This document shows, in pieces, positions 43,288 through 53,099 of a stretch of DNA of 64,000 nt. The number at the start of each line of letters is the position of its first letter. Position 1 is the first letter of the stretch. The stretch comes from G963665495 sp963667575 (GTDB lineage: Bacteria; Desulfobacterota; Desulfovibrionia; Desulfovibrionales; Desulfovibrionaceae): positions 124,001-188,000 of the forward strand of contig CAXXHY010000010.1 in the NCBI GenBank assembly GCA_963667575.2, given 5' to 3'. Below the pieces are notes generated by a model. That model saw only the letters and a program-made list of their open reading frames with translations, did not search any database and was not told the origin of the DNA. Both the position numbers and the translations under genes were made by a program.

Positions 43288-44946
43288 CTAAGTAATTGTG
43301 AATGTTTTTGGGCCATCCGAAGCGGGAAGAGGAGACTCGAGGCAGGGCAAGGTCACGGTAACGGTTGTTCCGGAGAGGGAATCCGTCTGATATTCGATGG
43401 TTCCTCCATGAGCCTGAGCGATAAGGCGCGCGCTGTAGGTTCCAAGTCCGGCTGCCTTGGGTTTGCCGTGGGTGGCATATTTATCAAAAAAACGGTTTTG
43501 CATTTCTTGAGGAACCATGCCGTAGTTATGTATGGAAAGAATCGTATCAGTCTGTTTTTTTTCATAAAAAAGAGTCACTTCACTGTAGTTCGGGGAAGCC
43601 TCTATGGCATTGATAATAAGATTGACGAGCATGCTTTCCAGCAGGGTTGGTTCTCCATAATACGGCAGTTTCCCAAGGTTTGCAGACCCGGAATCATGAC
43701 GGATGATGCGAACCAGCTTGACCTGGGCCTGCTGGCTTACAAATAGCTCGATGTTTTTGAAAATGCTCCTGAAGTCGAACCATTCGAAGTTTGGCGTATA
43801 GGTGCCTTGCTCCATATTTTGAACTTCGTTGTGCAAATTGATGAGCTTCAACAATCTTGATCCTATGGCATGAATGTCATAGATCCGGTCGAGCTGCGTA
43901 TGGTGGAGCTTGTCCATCAATAACGTCTGGGCAATGTTGTTAATACTCATCAGTGGCGCTTTCAGGTCCTGGCGGATTATGCGCTCCACATCCCGTTTCA
44001 TCTCCTCGATCCTGTTGCGTTCGGTCATGTCCCGGAAAATGCTGATACAACAGGGGCGTTCGTCAATAAAGGCGAAGGACCCGTTTATATCGACATAGAG
44101 TATGGACTGATCTTGGCGGAGCAAAGGGACGTCAGGGAGGAGTAGTCCCGAATGATGCATAACACTTTTGAATGCTTTCAGGATTTCTTTCAGGGCGTAG
44201 GAAGGATGCAGATCCGAAATTTTCATGGAACGTAGATCCGTTTCCGTACGGCCGGTCATTTTGCAAAGGGAAGGGTTGGTAAAGAGTATTTCCTGTGTCT
44301 CGATGTCCGCCACAAGAATTCCATCAATGCTTTGATTCAGAATGGCACTGAGTCTGTTGATGAGTTCTTTGATGGTTTTTTCATTTTCGAGACGATGGGA
44401 AATATCTCGGGCGATGCCCAAAGTACCCGGAACGCCGGCAATCTCCAGGCATATGACGTTGATTTCAACCGGAATTTCCTTTCCGTCTTTTCTCCTGTGG
44501 ATCGTCTCGCAGTTGAGCTGCATTTTTCTTTCAAGCCAGGGGAGATGGGTGGTCTTTCTATCGAACTTATCAATTTGCGGATCAATCTGTTTCAAATGCA
44601 TCTGAAGAAGTTCTTCGCGGGAGTACCCCAGACTCTCGCAACCAATTTGATTGATATCCAGGATATTTCCATCCATGTCGGTCAGCATGGTGGTATCCGG
44701 GATTTTTTCAAAAAGCGTGCGAAAAAGCTGCTCGCTCTCAGCCAGAGAACGTTCGGTTTCCTTGCGCATCAGGATTTCTTCATGAAGTTGGGAATTGATG
44801 CGTTTGAGCAGACAGCGTTCACTGTCGGCAATCTTTTCTTGCCGTATGCGCTGTTCTTCCAGTTTTGCGACTTTACGACGCAGCGTACGCAGTTCTTTTT
44901 GGAGTTCCTCTGTGGACGTGTTCGTTTGGCTGCGGGACTTGCTCAT
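43288..44946 (-). CDS. PAS-PAS sensor kinase-like protein lacking the phospho-acceptor histidine
   Basis: A 552-residue cytosolic protein: coiled coil (about 10-70), PAS 1 (about 73-185), PAS 2 (about 197-310), a HisKA-like helix pair and HATPase_c. In the H-box the expected His is Gln326 (IIRQDLKAPL), read from CAG. The ATPase domain still has an N-box (NLIINAIEA), a G1-like HNYGMVP and a glycine loop (AAGLGTYSARLIAQAHGG). It may therefore bind ATP but not autophosphorylate in the usual way. It lies 24 bases downstream of a FIST-domain gene on the same strand, probably its input partner. Confidence 0.88.
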   Translation of the reverse strand: MSKSRSQTNTSTEELQKELRTLRRKVAKLEEQRIRQEKIADSERCLLKRINSQLHEEILMRKETERSLAESEQLFRTLFEKIPDTTMLTDMDGNILDINQIGCESLGYSREELLQMHLKQIDPQIDKFDRKTTHLPWLERKMQLNCETIHRRKDGKEIPVEINVICLEIAGVPGTLGIARDISHRLENEKTIKELINRLSAILNQSIDGILVADIETQEILFTNPSLCKMTGRTETDLRSMKISDLHPSYALKEILKAFKSVMHHSGLLLPDVPLLRQDQSILYVDINGSFAFIDERPCCISIFRDMTERNRIEEMKRDVERIIRQDLKAPLMSINNIAQTLLMDKLHHTQLDRIYDIHAIGSRLLKLINLHNEVQNMEQGTYTPNFEWFDFRSIFKNIELFVSQQAQVKLVRIIRHDSGSANLGKLPYYGEPTLLESMLVNLIINAIEASPNYSEVTLFYEKKQTDTILSIHNYGMVPQEMQNRFFDKYATHGKPKAAGLGTYSARLIAQAHGGTIEYQTDSLSGTTVTVTLPCLESPLPASDGPKTFTIT

Positions 44947-44970
44947 GATATCGAATGATCGAGTTTACTA

Positions 44971-46129
44971 TTACCTGGTTCCAAGAGCCAGAATGAGATA
45001 GCTGTCGTTTTGAAAGTGCAATGTTTTTTGCAAGTTCCAGGGGCTCAATTCGCCGTAACTGCAAAAACCGAAAAAGGGGATATCTTCCGGAAGATTTGTC
45101 AGACATTCGAATTCTTCATTGGTTTTGCTACCCAAAATTTGCCTTCGCGTGGCGCATGAAAATACCAGGACCACATCTGGAGTCACTCCGGGGTAATCAT
45201 CCAATGCCGTACGGGTGGCATCGGCAGATGCTTGCAGCAGGTCGGATCGTCCGGTTTCCGTCAACTGGACAAGACATTCGTCTGGAAAAGTACCGAAAAA
45301 AGATAAGGAACCGTCCTGCTGGTTCCCTTCATAGGGGTCGCGCAGGTAAAAACGCTCGGATGGTGAACCGCTAGTCGTTTCAAAAACCGCCAGGGGAAAT
45401 TGCGTATAGCTGCTGCTGGTACCGAGAAAATGGCGGTAGAAATCCAAAGCCGACAGATCCCCGATACGGTGTACCACATTGTTCTTGCTCGTAATGGTGT
45501 GACGCGAACCGATTGGCAACCACCCGCTGGAAATTTCGTGGGAAAACAAGATGTCACCATCTATGAGCAAAAGGGGAATGGCATCCGTGTATGCTTTTCG
45601 CCCCAGAAATTGATGGGTTTTCTTGAAATAAAATCCATCGCCGGCGCTGCCGCCGAACACTGGAAAATCAGGACCGAAAGCATCCATCAAAAATTCTGTG
45701 AAAGGGATATGAGTGCTACTTGATACCGTCGGGAAAAACCAGGCAGAGGCGCCCCTGACTTCCAAGAGACTGTTCGGCTTCCTGTTTGGCGGCTAAAACT
45801 GCCTGCTGGAAATTTTTTGAAATGTTTTGCCCGATGCCTCCTCCAAAACGCAGTTCGTCTCCGCAAAAAAGCAGTAAGGCCAGTGAGTCATCCAAAAACT
45901 GGCGTTGTGAGGAAATTTCACCATCAGTCGTGCATCCGGTTAAAATGATACCGGGAAACGCATCCATGATGGCGTTCAGCAACGGCTCGTAATCGATATC
46001 CAGCACGGAAGTGAAAAAGAGTCCGGCTTTGGGTGTTTCACCCAGTAGAGCCTCCTGACATTGCCTTATGATGGATTGTAAAGCGTCCGGAAAGTCAATG
46101 TCATCACTGTGTCCCATTACCACACGCAT
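44971..46129 (-). pseudogene. FIST sensor-domain protein, frameshifted
   Basis: Repaired length 385 residues: an N-terminal FIST domain (LDIDYEPLLNAIMDAFPGIILTGCTTDGEIS; then LALLLFCGD) and a FIST_C domain (about 225-380; DVVLVFSCATRR, FFGFCSYGELSP). FIST domains are thought to sense small ligands, perhaps amino acids, in signalling systems. The start at 46129 opens well, but the frame ends in LCLVFPDGIK-stop; the next frame resumes at SSSTHIPFTEFLMDAFG and keeps PVFGGSAGD. One extra T at 45720-45721 explains it. It lies upstream of the His-less PAS kinase. Confidence 0.85.
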
Positions 46130-46307
46130 TGGTCCCCCCTGTTGCGAGTACAGTGAAAAATTGTCCGTAGATATTTGCCAGGATATTAGCTTAATTAAAA
46201 CAGTTTATCAAAAAGAAATGTGGAGAAATGTGTCAAGTTTACGTGTTTAGTTCATTATACAGGATCGTTACCATTCATTGCCGGTTATGTCCTGTGCCAG
46301 ATTATAA

Positions 46308-46817
46308 TTAAGAAGTGGTGGGGAAGGGATTCTTTTTCCGGCGGGCTTTGAAGAAGTCCGAAAGCAGGTTGCCGCATTCTTCAGCCCGGATACCGTAACG
46401 AATGTTTATGTGATGATTATGAAAAGGAAACCCCAGGGCATTGCATCTGGAAATGATAGCGCCTGATTTTGGATCGGTAGCGCCAAAAACAAGACTGCCG
46501 ATACGCGCATGGATCAGAGCTCCGGCGCACATCAGGCAGGGTTCCAGAGTTACCACCAGCACAGTATCGCACAGGCGATAATTCTGCTGTGCCAAACCAG
46601 CCATACGCAGACATTGAATTTCCGCGTGGGCTGTGGGGTCACTCAAGGTAATCGGGGCATTGTGGGCCTGTCCCAGAACGGCGCCGTTCTGATGGAGGAG
46701 AACGGCGCCGATGGGAACTTCATTTGCTTGTGCTGCCAATCGGGCCTGCCCGATCGCCAGTTCCATGATATCTTCCCAGCACTGCCAGCCTTCGGGGAGT
46801 TGAGGAGGCTGAAACAT
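46308..46817 (-). CDS. tadA: tRNA-specific adenosine deaminase
   Basis: TadA converts A34 to inosine in tRNA-Arg. The 169-residue protein has the zinc/catalytic motif HAE (His64, Glu66) and PCLMC (Cys94, Cys97). The C-terminal FFKARRKK-type basic end is typical. It starts 12 bases after the purQ stop on the same strand, so the two may be co-transcribed. Confidence 0.93.
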   Translation of the reverse strand: MFQPPQLPEGWQCWEDIMELAIGQARLAAQANEVPIGAVLLHQNGAVLGQAHNAPITLSDPTAHAEIQCLRMAGLAQQNYRLCDTVLVVTLEPCLMCAGALIHARIGSLVFGATDPKSGAIISRCNALGFPFHNHHINIRYGIRAEECGNLLSDFFKARRKKNPFPTTS

Positions 46818-46829
46818 ACGTTTCTGAGG

Positions 46830-47648
46830 TCAGGCCGACTTCAGATGTCGAATGCCGTTGGCCAGCAATTCGATGCCGAGAGTTGATTTCTCACCACGGG
46901 TCCAGCCAGGATGGTTGGTCGGGTGATTGAATGCTTCCGGGTGGGGCATGAGACCGAGAATCCGCCCGCTGGGGTCTGTGAGTCCGGCAATGCCCAGTGG
47001 CGAACCATTGGGATTCTGAGGGTAGTTCATGGTATATTCGCTGCCGTCAGGATCCGCAGGATCCGCGTAGCGCAGGGCAATGCTGTTGGCTTTTTCAAGT
47101 TCGTTCAGCGTGGCAGCGTCCTGGGGGACCAGTTTCCCTTCTCCGTGTCGTACGGGAAGGTAGATGCTGTCGATCCCCTGGGTGAAAATGCACGGACTTT
47201 TGGGGTTGGCTTTGAGCCAGACCCAGCGATCTTCGAAACGTGCCGAATCATTATTGCTCAACGAAACCATGCGTTCGAAATATTTTCCGCCCAGGGCAGG
47301 AAGCAGCCCCAGTTTGACAAGCAGCTGGAATCCATTGCAGATTCCCAGGATAATGCCGCCGGCTTTGAGAAATTCTTCCAGCTGCTCAAGCAGGGAAGAT
47401 CCTTTGCTGTCGGTAGCAAACCGCCAGCGCAAAGCCGCAGCCTGCGCGGCGCCAAGGTCGTCGCCATCCAGGAAACCGCCTGGAAAAATCAAAAAATTGT
47501 AGTCCGTCACATGCGTACGTCCGGCAACCAGGTCGGAAAAAAAGACAATGTCGGCCTGGTCGGCTCCGGCTTGTCTGGCCGCATGGGCCGTTTCCACTTC
47601 GCAGTTGGTGCCGTAGCCGGTAATGACGAGTGTGTTAACTCGTGCCAT
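46830..47648 (-). CDS. purQ: Phosphoribosylformylglycinamidine synthase, glutaminase subunit (PurQ-like)
   Basis: PurQ supplies ammonia for the fourth step of purine synthesis. The 272-residue protein is a class-I glutamine amidotransferase with the nucleophile cysteine in GICNGFQLLVKLG and a C-terminal His/Glu in MPHPEAF. The N-terminal VITGYGTNCEVETAHA and FPGGFLDGDDLG match PurQ and the glutaminase end of PurL. It is a little longer than Bacillus PurQ (about 227). GGAGGA precedes the start at 47648. No purS or purL lies nearby. Confidence 0.9.
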   Translation of the reverse strand: MARVNTLVITGYGTNCEVETAHAARQAGADQADIVFFSDLVAGRTHVTDYNFLIFPGGFLDGDDLGAAQAAALRWRFATDSKGSSLLEQLEEFLKAGGIILGICNGFQLLVKLGLLPALGGKYFERMVSLSNNDSARFEDRWVWLKANPKSPCIFTQGIDSIYLPVRHGEGKLVPQDAATLNELEKANSIALRYADPADPDGSEYTMNYPQNPNGSPLGIAGLTDPSGRILGLMPHPEAFNHPTNHPGWTRGEKSTLGIELLANGIRHLKSA

Positions 47649-47998
47649 GGATTCCTCCGGTTGGGAGTGATTCTTAAAAAGCTCTTGACGAGCCGTTGCA
47701 TCTAAGGAAAAAGAACAGACAAAACACCTAAAAGCGCTCTCAAGGGAGCCGTCAACATCGTTGCGTAAAATAAAAAAACTATGCAACGCGTTATGCCCGT
47801 AAATAGCGGGCTCGGTCAACCTCAGGGATCTGTTGAAGATAGTTGCTGCTTGCTTTGTCGTCAACAGGTCTGTATCAAGTCCTGTTTGTTGCTGCTGTCA
47901 ATTTTCGGTGGTATTTTCTTGTGAAGATGCCGCTTACTTAAAAAATTGCGAAGGGGCTTTCCATCGTGAATATTTATGACCAGTTGGGGAAAAATAAG
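47649..47998. other. Intergenic region between purQ and pyrG
   Basis: About 350 bases between two divergent nucleotide-synthesis genes. An inverted repeat CGTTGC (47759-47764) / GCAACG (47783-47788) and a GCCCG/CGGGC hairpin near 47795-47811 are visible; either could be an operator. No PurR box or riboswitch that I can defend. Confidence 0.4.
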
Positions 47999-49633
47999 AT
48001 GCGTACTAAATTTATTTTTGTCACCGGAGGGGTGTTGTCGTCGTTGGGAAAAGGTTTGGCGGCTGCTTCATTAGGCGCTTTGCTGATTTCGCGCGGATTG
48101 AAGGTAACCATTCAGAAACTGGATCCTTACATCAATGTGGACCCCGGGACCATGAACCCCTTCCAGCATGGCGAAGTCTACGTCACTGACGATGGCGCGG
48201 AAACTGATCTGGATCTCGGCCATTACGAGCGGTATCTTGATGTGCCCATGAGTCAGGCCAACAACTGCACTTCGGGTAGTATTTACCACCGTGTCATCAC
48301 CAAGGAACGCCGCGGGGATTACCTCGGTGGCACGGTTCAGGTCATTCCTCATGTAACGGATGAAATCAAACGTTCGATTCTCAGCCTGGCACGGGAAGAT
48401 CTGGATGTGGCCATTGTGGAAATCGGCGGCACTGTTGGTGACATCGAAGGCCTGCCGTTTCTCGAAGCCATCCGCCAATTGCGTGGTGATCTCGGCAAGG
48501 AAAATATTCTGTACATGCACCTTACCCTGGTGCCGTACCTCAGGGCTGCAGGCGAACTCAAAACCAAGCCCACCCAGCACAGCGTAAAAGAACTGCGGAG
48601 CATTGGTATTCAGCCCGACATCATGCTTTGCCGCTGCGAAGTCAACCTGACCGATGATCTCAAGGCCAAAATTTCCCTGTTCTGCAACGTGGACAAGGAT
48701 GCTGTTTTCACTGCAGTGGATGTGAAGAACATCTACGAGGTTCCCCTGAGTTTTTATCATGAGGGTCTGGATCAGAAAGTGGCCATCATGCTCAAGTTGC
48801 CTGCCAAAAATCCTGTGCTCGAGCCCTGGCAGCAGCTTATTCAAAAATTTCAGAATCCTCAGGGCACCGTACGTATCGGCATTGTCGGCAAGTACGTTGA
48901 CTTGAAGGAAGCCTATAAAAGTCTGCATGAAGCTCTGGTGCATGGCGGCGTGGCCAATGATGTCGCAGTGGAGTTCATCTACGTGAATTCCGAGGAAATC
49001 ACCGAGAAAAATGTGGAGACCAAACTCAAAGGCCTCGACGGCATTCTGGTTCCCGGCGGTTTCGGCAACCGAGGCATCCTGGGAAAAATTCGTGCAATCC
49101 AGTACGCACGGGAAAACAAAATTCCTTTCTTCGGCATTTGCCTGGGCATGCAATGCGCGGTTATCGAATTTGCCCGCAATGTCATGGGCATCAAGGCCGA
49201 TTCCCAGGAATTCGATTCCAAGACAGAGCATCCCATTATTTACCTGATGACCGAATGGTACGACTTTCGTAGAAAAACCGTGGAGAAAAGGGATTGCAAC
49301 AGCGACATGGGCGGTACTATGCGTCTTGGCGCCTACCCCTGCGTACTCAGACCGGAAACCAAGGCTTTTGAAGCTTACCAGACCGAGAAGATCAACGAAC
49401 GCCATCGCCATCGCTACGAATTCAACAATGCGTATCTTGAACAGTTGGAAGAACACGGCATGCGTATCAGCGGAACCTCTCCCGATGAATCTCTGGTGGA
49501 GATAGTGGAACTTGCGGACCATCCGTGGTTTGTCGGCTGCCAGTTCCATCCGGAATTCAAGTCCAATCCCATGCGGCCGCATCCGTTGTTTCGCGAGTTC
49601 ATCAAGGCAGCCAAAGAAAAAAGCGGCCTGTAA
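47999..49633 (+). CDS. pyrG: CTP synthase
   Basis: PyrG makes CTP from UTP, ATP and glutamine. The 544-residue product has the normal family length: an amidoligase domain with GGVLSSLGKG (about 9-18) and a glutaminase domain with PFFGICLGMQCA (nucleophile cysteine) and HPEFKSNPMRPHPLF at the end. I start it at ATG 47999; an in-frame GTG at 47966 with AAGGGG upstream would add 11 residues that the family lacks. kdsA starts 22 bases downstream, so pyrG probably heads the LPS operon, as in many Proteobacteria. Confidence 0.97.
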   Translation: MRTKFIFVTGGVLSSLGKGLAAASLGALLISRGLKVTIQKLDPYINVDPGTMNPFQHGEVYVTDDGAETDLDLGHYERYLDVPMSQANNCTSGSIYHRVITKERRGDYLGGTVQVIPHVTDEIKRSILSLAREDLDVAIVEIGGTVGDIEGLPFLEAIRQLRGDLGKENILYMHLTLVPYLRAAGELKTKPTQHSVKELRSIGIQPDIMLCRCEVNLTDDLKAKISLFCNVDKDAVFTAVDVKNIYEVPLSFYHEGLDQKVAIMLKLPAKNPVLEPWQQLIQKFQNPQGTVRIGIVGKYVDLKEAYKSLHEALVHGGVANDVAVEFIYVNSEEITEKNVETKLKGLDGILVPGGFGNRGILGKIRAIQYARENKIPFFGICLGMQCAVIEFARNVMGIKADSQEFDSKTEHPIIYLMTEWYDFRRKTVEKRDCNSDMGGTMRLGAYPCVLRPETKAFEAYQTEKINERHRHRYEFNNAYLEQLEEHGMRISGTSPDESLVEIVELADHPWFVGCQFHPEFKSNPMRPHPLFREFIKAAKEKSGL

Positions 49634-49655
49634 TACGCACAATTAATTGGAATTC

Positions 49656-50469
49656 ATGACATTACAAGAATTATATACGGCGAGTACGGGCGGGCATTTC
49701 ATCATTGCCGGCCCGTGTGCAACTCGAAGACCTTGGCCTTGCTCAGGAAATCGCCTCGGCATTGGCGGAATTGAGCACCAGACTTGATCTCCCTGTTGTC
49801 TTCAAAAGTTCTTTTGACAAGGCCAACCGGTCGTCCGTGGATAGTTTCCGTGGCCCCGGCCTGGTTCGCGGCATGGAATGGCTGGCACGGATCAGGGAAC
49901 AAAGCGGACTGTGCGTCACTACCGACGTGCATGAAACTTCCCAGGTGCCGGCTGTTGCCGAAGTTGTCGATGTCGTACAGATTCCGGCTTTTCTCTGCCG
50001 GCAGACAGATTTGCTGCACGCTGCCGGCAAAAGCGGAAAGATTGTGAATATCAAGAAAGGGCAGTTCATGGCGCCCTGGGATATGCGGGCAGCACTGGAT
50101 AAAGTGCGTTCTGCCGGCAATGAAAAGGTCTGGCTTACGGAGCGGGGCAACAGCTTCGGGTACAATAATCTTGTGGTGGATTTCCGCTCGCTGCAGATAA
50201 TGTCCGGACTTGGGGCTCCGGTGGTTTTCGACGCTACCCATTCCGTGCAGCTTCCTGGCGGACTCGGCAATCGGTCCGGAGGACAGCGGGAGTTTGTTCC
50301 TGTTCTCAGCCGGGCAGCGGCAGCCGCCGGGTGCAGCGGTATTTTTCTCGAGGTGCATCCCGACCCCGATCACGCCTTGTGCGATGGTCCCAACTCCTGG
50401 CCTTTGCATAAGCTGGAACCGCTGCTTCGCGAATTTAAAAATCTGTGGAACGTGCATCATGAGTGTTAA
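49656..50469 (+). pseudogene. kdsA: KDO-8-phosphate synthase, frameshifted (probably intact in the cell)
   Basis: KdsA condenses arabinose-5-phosphate with PEP to make KDO-8-phosphate for lipid A core. The ATG at 49656 begins MTLQELYTAS and reads FIIAGPCA, the family N-terminus, then leaves frame. The next frame carries LEDLGLAQEIASALAEL, FKSSFDKANRSS and the rest to 50469. One extra A at 49721-49722 accounts for the break; without it the protein is 270 residues, a normal length. As kdsC and the Lpt genes downstream are intact, a sequencing or assembly error is likely. The stop overlaps the kdsC start. Confidence 0.92.
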
Positions 50470-51019
50470 AATTCCCGGAAGTCTTTCGGCTTCCCGGCTT
50501 CGCCGCGCGTTGCAGTCTGCCAGAACCATCCGGATGCTCATAACCGACGTGGATGGCGTATTGACCGACGGCGGCTTGTATTATGACAGCTCAGGAAATG
50601 TCTCCAAACGTTTCAACGTCCATGACGGCCTGGGAATCCGGGTTGCCCAGGCAGCCGGCCTGGAAATTGCCGTCATGACTGGTCTTTCCTCCAAAGCCGT
50701 GGAGACCCGTGTCCGGGAACTGGGCATTGAGGAATATTTCGCGGGGTTCAAGGAAAAGGACGAATTGCTGCATAACCTGAGTGAGCGTCGCAACATCGGG
50801 TTGCATGAAATCGCCTACCTCGGAGATGACTGGGTGGATGCCGCAGTCATGCGCCTGGTGGGGTTTCCGGTGGCAGTGGCCAATGCGCAGCCTGAAATCA
50901 AGCGCAGGGCGGCCTGGGTGACCAAGTCTGCGGGCGGCAACGGCGCACTACGGGAAACCATCCGGTTCATTCTGCGGGCACAGGGCGCACTGGCCGCCCA
51001 GTGGAATCGGTGGAGTTGA
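50459..51019 (+). CDS. kdsC: KDO-8-phosphate phosphatase
   Basis: A 186-residue HAD-family phosphatase that removes the phosphate from KDO-8-P. The nucleophile motif is LITDVDGVLTDGG (about 28-40), with the downstream acidic motif GDDWVDAAVM. The absence of a cap domain and the length match KdsC. Its ATG overlaps the end of kdsA, so they are coupled. Confidence 0.94.
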   Translation: MSVKIPGSLSASRLRRALQSARTIRMLITDVDGVLTDGGLYYDSSGNVSKRFNVHDGLGIRVAQAAGLEIAVMTGLSSKAVETRVRELGIEEYFAGFKEKDELLHNLSERRNIGLHEIAYLGDDWVDAAVMRLVGFPVAVANAQPEIKRRAAWVTKSAGGNGALRETIRFILRAQGALAAQWNRWS

Positions 51020-51022
51020 AGC

Positions 51023-51646
51023 ATGCGACGCTTGGTGTTGATCTTGGGCTTGTTGCTTCTGGTGGCTGGCGGGGTTATTTGGTATCTTTACCTCGAAAGC
51101 ACAACTGTGGATAAGATCGAGAAGGCTGCCAAGGAAATTGCAAAGGAAGCCGGGGATCTGGATGTCCAGGCAGAAGTCGGCGTGGACTTGTCCCTGAAAG
51201 GAATAAAGCTTTCCCACGGCAAAGAAGGGCAACTGCATTGGAAATTGACGGCGCAGAAAGCCAAATATTTGCAAGACAAAAATCAGGTTCTTGTCGATTC
51301 TCCCAATATAATTTATTTTTTTGAAAATGAAGACAAGCAGCTCAATGTGAAAGCTGCAAATGGCCTGATCGAGCAGGATAAGGAAAAAGCTCGGTTATGG
51401 CCTGAAATTACAGCTAATTACGGAGATATGAGCCTTCGCGCGGATGAACTCGAATATTCGGGAAAAGACCGCATGCTGGTTCTGCGCGGGAATGTCCAGC
51501 TGGAAAATCCCAAGATGAGTTGCCGAGCCGATCAAATGAGCTATAGTTTGAAAAATAATGATATCAAAGCTGAAAATGGTATACATGCCACCATCAGGTT
51601 GGATGATATGAACCCCGAGCTCAAGGAGCGTTTGAATCTTGAATAA
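51023..51646 (+). CDS. lptC: LPS export protein LptC
   Basis: A 207-residue protein with one N-terminal membrane helix (about 5-24) and a periplasmic beta-jellyroll of the LptC/YrbK type (LTAQKAKYLQDKNQVLVDSP and later LRADELEYSGKDRMLVLRGN). It receives LPS from the LptBFG transporter and passes it to LptA. The start lies 3 bases after the kdsC stop, and its end overlaps lptA by 8 bases. Confidence 0.88.
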   Translation: MRRLVLILGLLLLVAGGVIWYLYLESTTVDKIEKAAKEIAKEAGDLDVQAEVGVDLSLKGIKLSHGKEGQLHWKLTAQKAKYLQDKNQVLVDSPNIIYFFENEDKQLNVKAANGLIEQDKEKARLWPEITANYGDMSLRADELEYSGKDRMLVLRGNVQLENPKMSCRADQMSYSLKNNDIKAENGIHATIRLDDMNPELKERLNLE

Positions 51647-52172
51647 TCTGCGAACTTATCTTTCGGGTTTATTGCTGTTCTTGATGTTTTTTTCGGTTTC
51701 GACCGTATCTGCCGGAACGCTGCCGATCAATATTGACGCCGATACCATGACGTACAGCCCTTCCGGCAATGAAGTGGTATTCAAAGGGAACGTGGTAGTA
51801 AAAAGAACTGATTTCACTTTGCGGGCGAGCAGCATCAAAATTTTTATGCAGAAGAAAAAGAGTCAGAAGGTGCCTGCGGACAAGGCTCTTGCCCCCTTTG
51901 ATCCAGGGGGAATTCAAAAAATCATTGCCTCCGGTGGCGTACGTATGGATTACCAGGGCAAGGTTGGTACTTGCGAGACCGCGACCTATTATGTTGTGCA
52001 GGGCCTTTTGCAGATGGAAGGCAATCCCAAATTGCAGGATGGACAGAACACCATCAAGGGTGCTGTCATCAAATTTCATCTGAACGACAACCGAAGCGAA
52101 GTCATTGGCGGCAAATCCCAGCGCGTCAAGGCTACGTTTCAGGCTCCGGATAAAATCAAGGCTCCCAAATGA
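51639..52172 (+). CDS. lptA: LPS export protein LptA
   Basis: A 177-residue periplasmic OstA/LptA protein with a signal peptide (about 1-26, ending VSA-GT). The jellyroll core is recognisable by PINIDADTMTYSPSGNEVVFKGNV and the repeat-like GGVRMDYQGKVGTCETATYY. LptA bridges inner and outer membrane for LPS. The start overlaps lptC; the stop overlaps the lptB start (ATGA). Confidence 0.92.
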   Translation: MNNLRTYLSGLLLFLMFFSVSTVSAGTLPINIDADTMTYSPSGNEVVFKGNVVVKRTDFTLRASSIKIFMQKKKSQKVPADKALAPFDPGGIQKIIASGGVRMDYQGKVGTCETATYYVVQGLLQMEGNPKLQDGQNTIKGAVIKFHLNDNRSEVIGGKSQRVKATFQAPDKIKAPK

Positions 52173-52897
52173 GACCAGGCGGACTAAAGGCTCAGGGACT
52201 GTGCAAGCGGTACGGTTCTCGCGAGGTAGTGAAGGACATAGCTCTGGATCTCCAGCAGGGCGAGGTCGTGGGATTGCTCGGACCCAATGGCGCCGGCAAG
52301 ACAACGACATTTTACATGCTGGTCGGAATCATCAAGCCCAACCAGGGAGAGGTGTATCTTGATGATACGCCCATATCCTCATGGCCATTGTATGAGCGCG
52401 CTCGTAACGGCGTAAGCTATCTTCCGCAGGAAAGCTCTGTTTTTAAGAAGCTTACCGTACGCCAAAACCTGGAACTCATCCTCGAATATACGGAGCTTTC
52501 CCGTTCCGAACGCAAGCAGCGCGCTGAAGAACTGCTGCAGGAACTGGGAATAAAACATATCGCTGATCAAAAAGCTTCACATCTGTCGGGAGGAGAACGT
52601 CGCCGGCTTGAAATCGCCCGCGCACTGATCCGGAAGCCCAAATACATGTTGCTTGACGAACCTTTTGCAGGCATCGATCCCCTGGCTGTGGATGATATTC
52701 AAGGCATTGTCCGCAGTTTGAAAGAGCGGGGCATCGGTGTGCTGATATCCGATCATAATGTCCGTGAAACTTTGCGAATCTGCGATTGGGCTTACCTGGT
52801 TTTCGAAGGACGCATCATTCTGGCCGGAACCCCCGATGAGATTGTTTCCGACCCACGGGCAAAGCGGCATTACCTGGGAGAAGGTTTCCATCTCTAA
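52169..52897 (+). CDS. lptB: LPS export ABC transporter ATP-binding protein LptB
   Basis: A 242-residue ATPase with Walker A GPNGAGKTTTFYMLVG, signature LSGGERRRLEIARAL, Walker B YMLLDEPFAGIDP and the switch histidine in ISDHNVRETL. Length and motifs match LptB, which drives extraction of LPS from the inner membrane with LptFG. lptF and lptG are not in the window. Starts by ATGA overlap with lptA. Confidence 0.96.
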   Translation: MRPGGLKAQGLCKRYGSREVVKDIALDLQQGEVVGLLGPNGAGKTTTFYMLVGIIKPNQGEVYLDDTPISSWPLYERARNGVSYLPQESSVFKKLTVRQNLELILEYTELSRSERKQRAEELLQELGIKHIADQKASHLSGGERRRLEIARALIRKPKYMLLDEPFAGIDPLAVDDIQGIVRSLKERGIGVLISDHNVRETLRICDWAYLVFEGRIILAGTPDEIVSDPRAKRHYLGEGFHL

Positions 52898-53099
52898 CCG
52901 TCCACTGCGTATTTTGTAGCAAAGAGGCTCTGTTGCAACGGCTTGGTATCTGTGGCATATTACCTGCTGGTGATACGAGTAAGGTTGTATGGGTGTTTTA
53001 TTAATCAGCTCAGTGCTGTATATGAAAATCAAAATTTATTTTTTACACATTTGTAAATTGTTGTTGGGTGACACTCAATCAGGGTAACGCGATACGACT

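Noticed and set aside
48071..49642. A 523-codon open frame antisense to pyrG
   Set aside because: It mirrors the full length of a highly conserved gene, its product has no sensible domain, and it has no ribosome-binding site. It arises from codon bias on the opposite strand.
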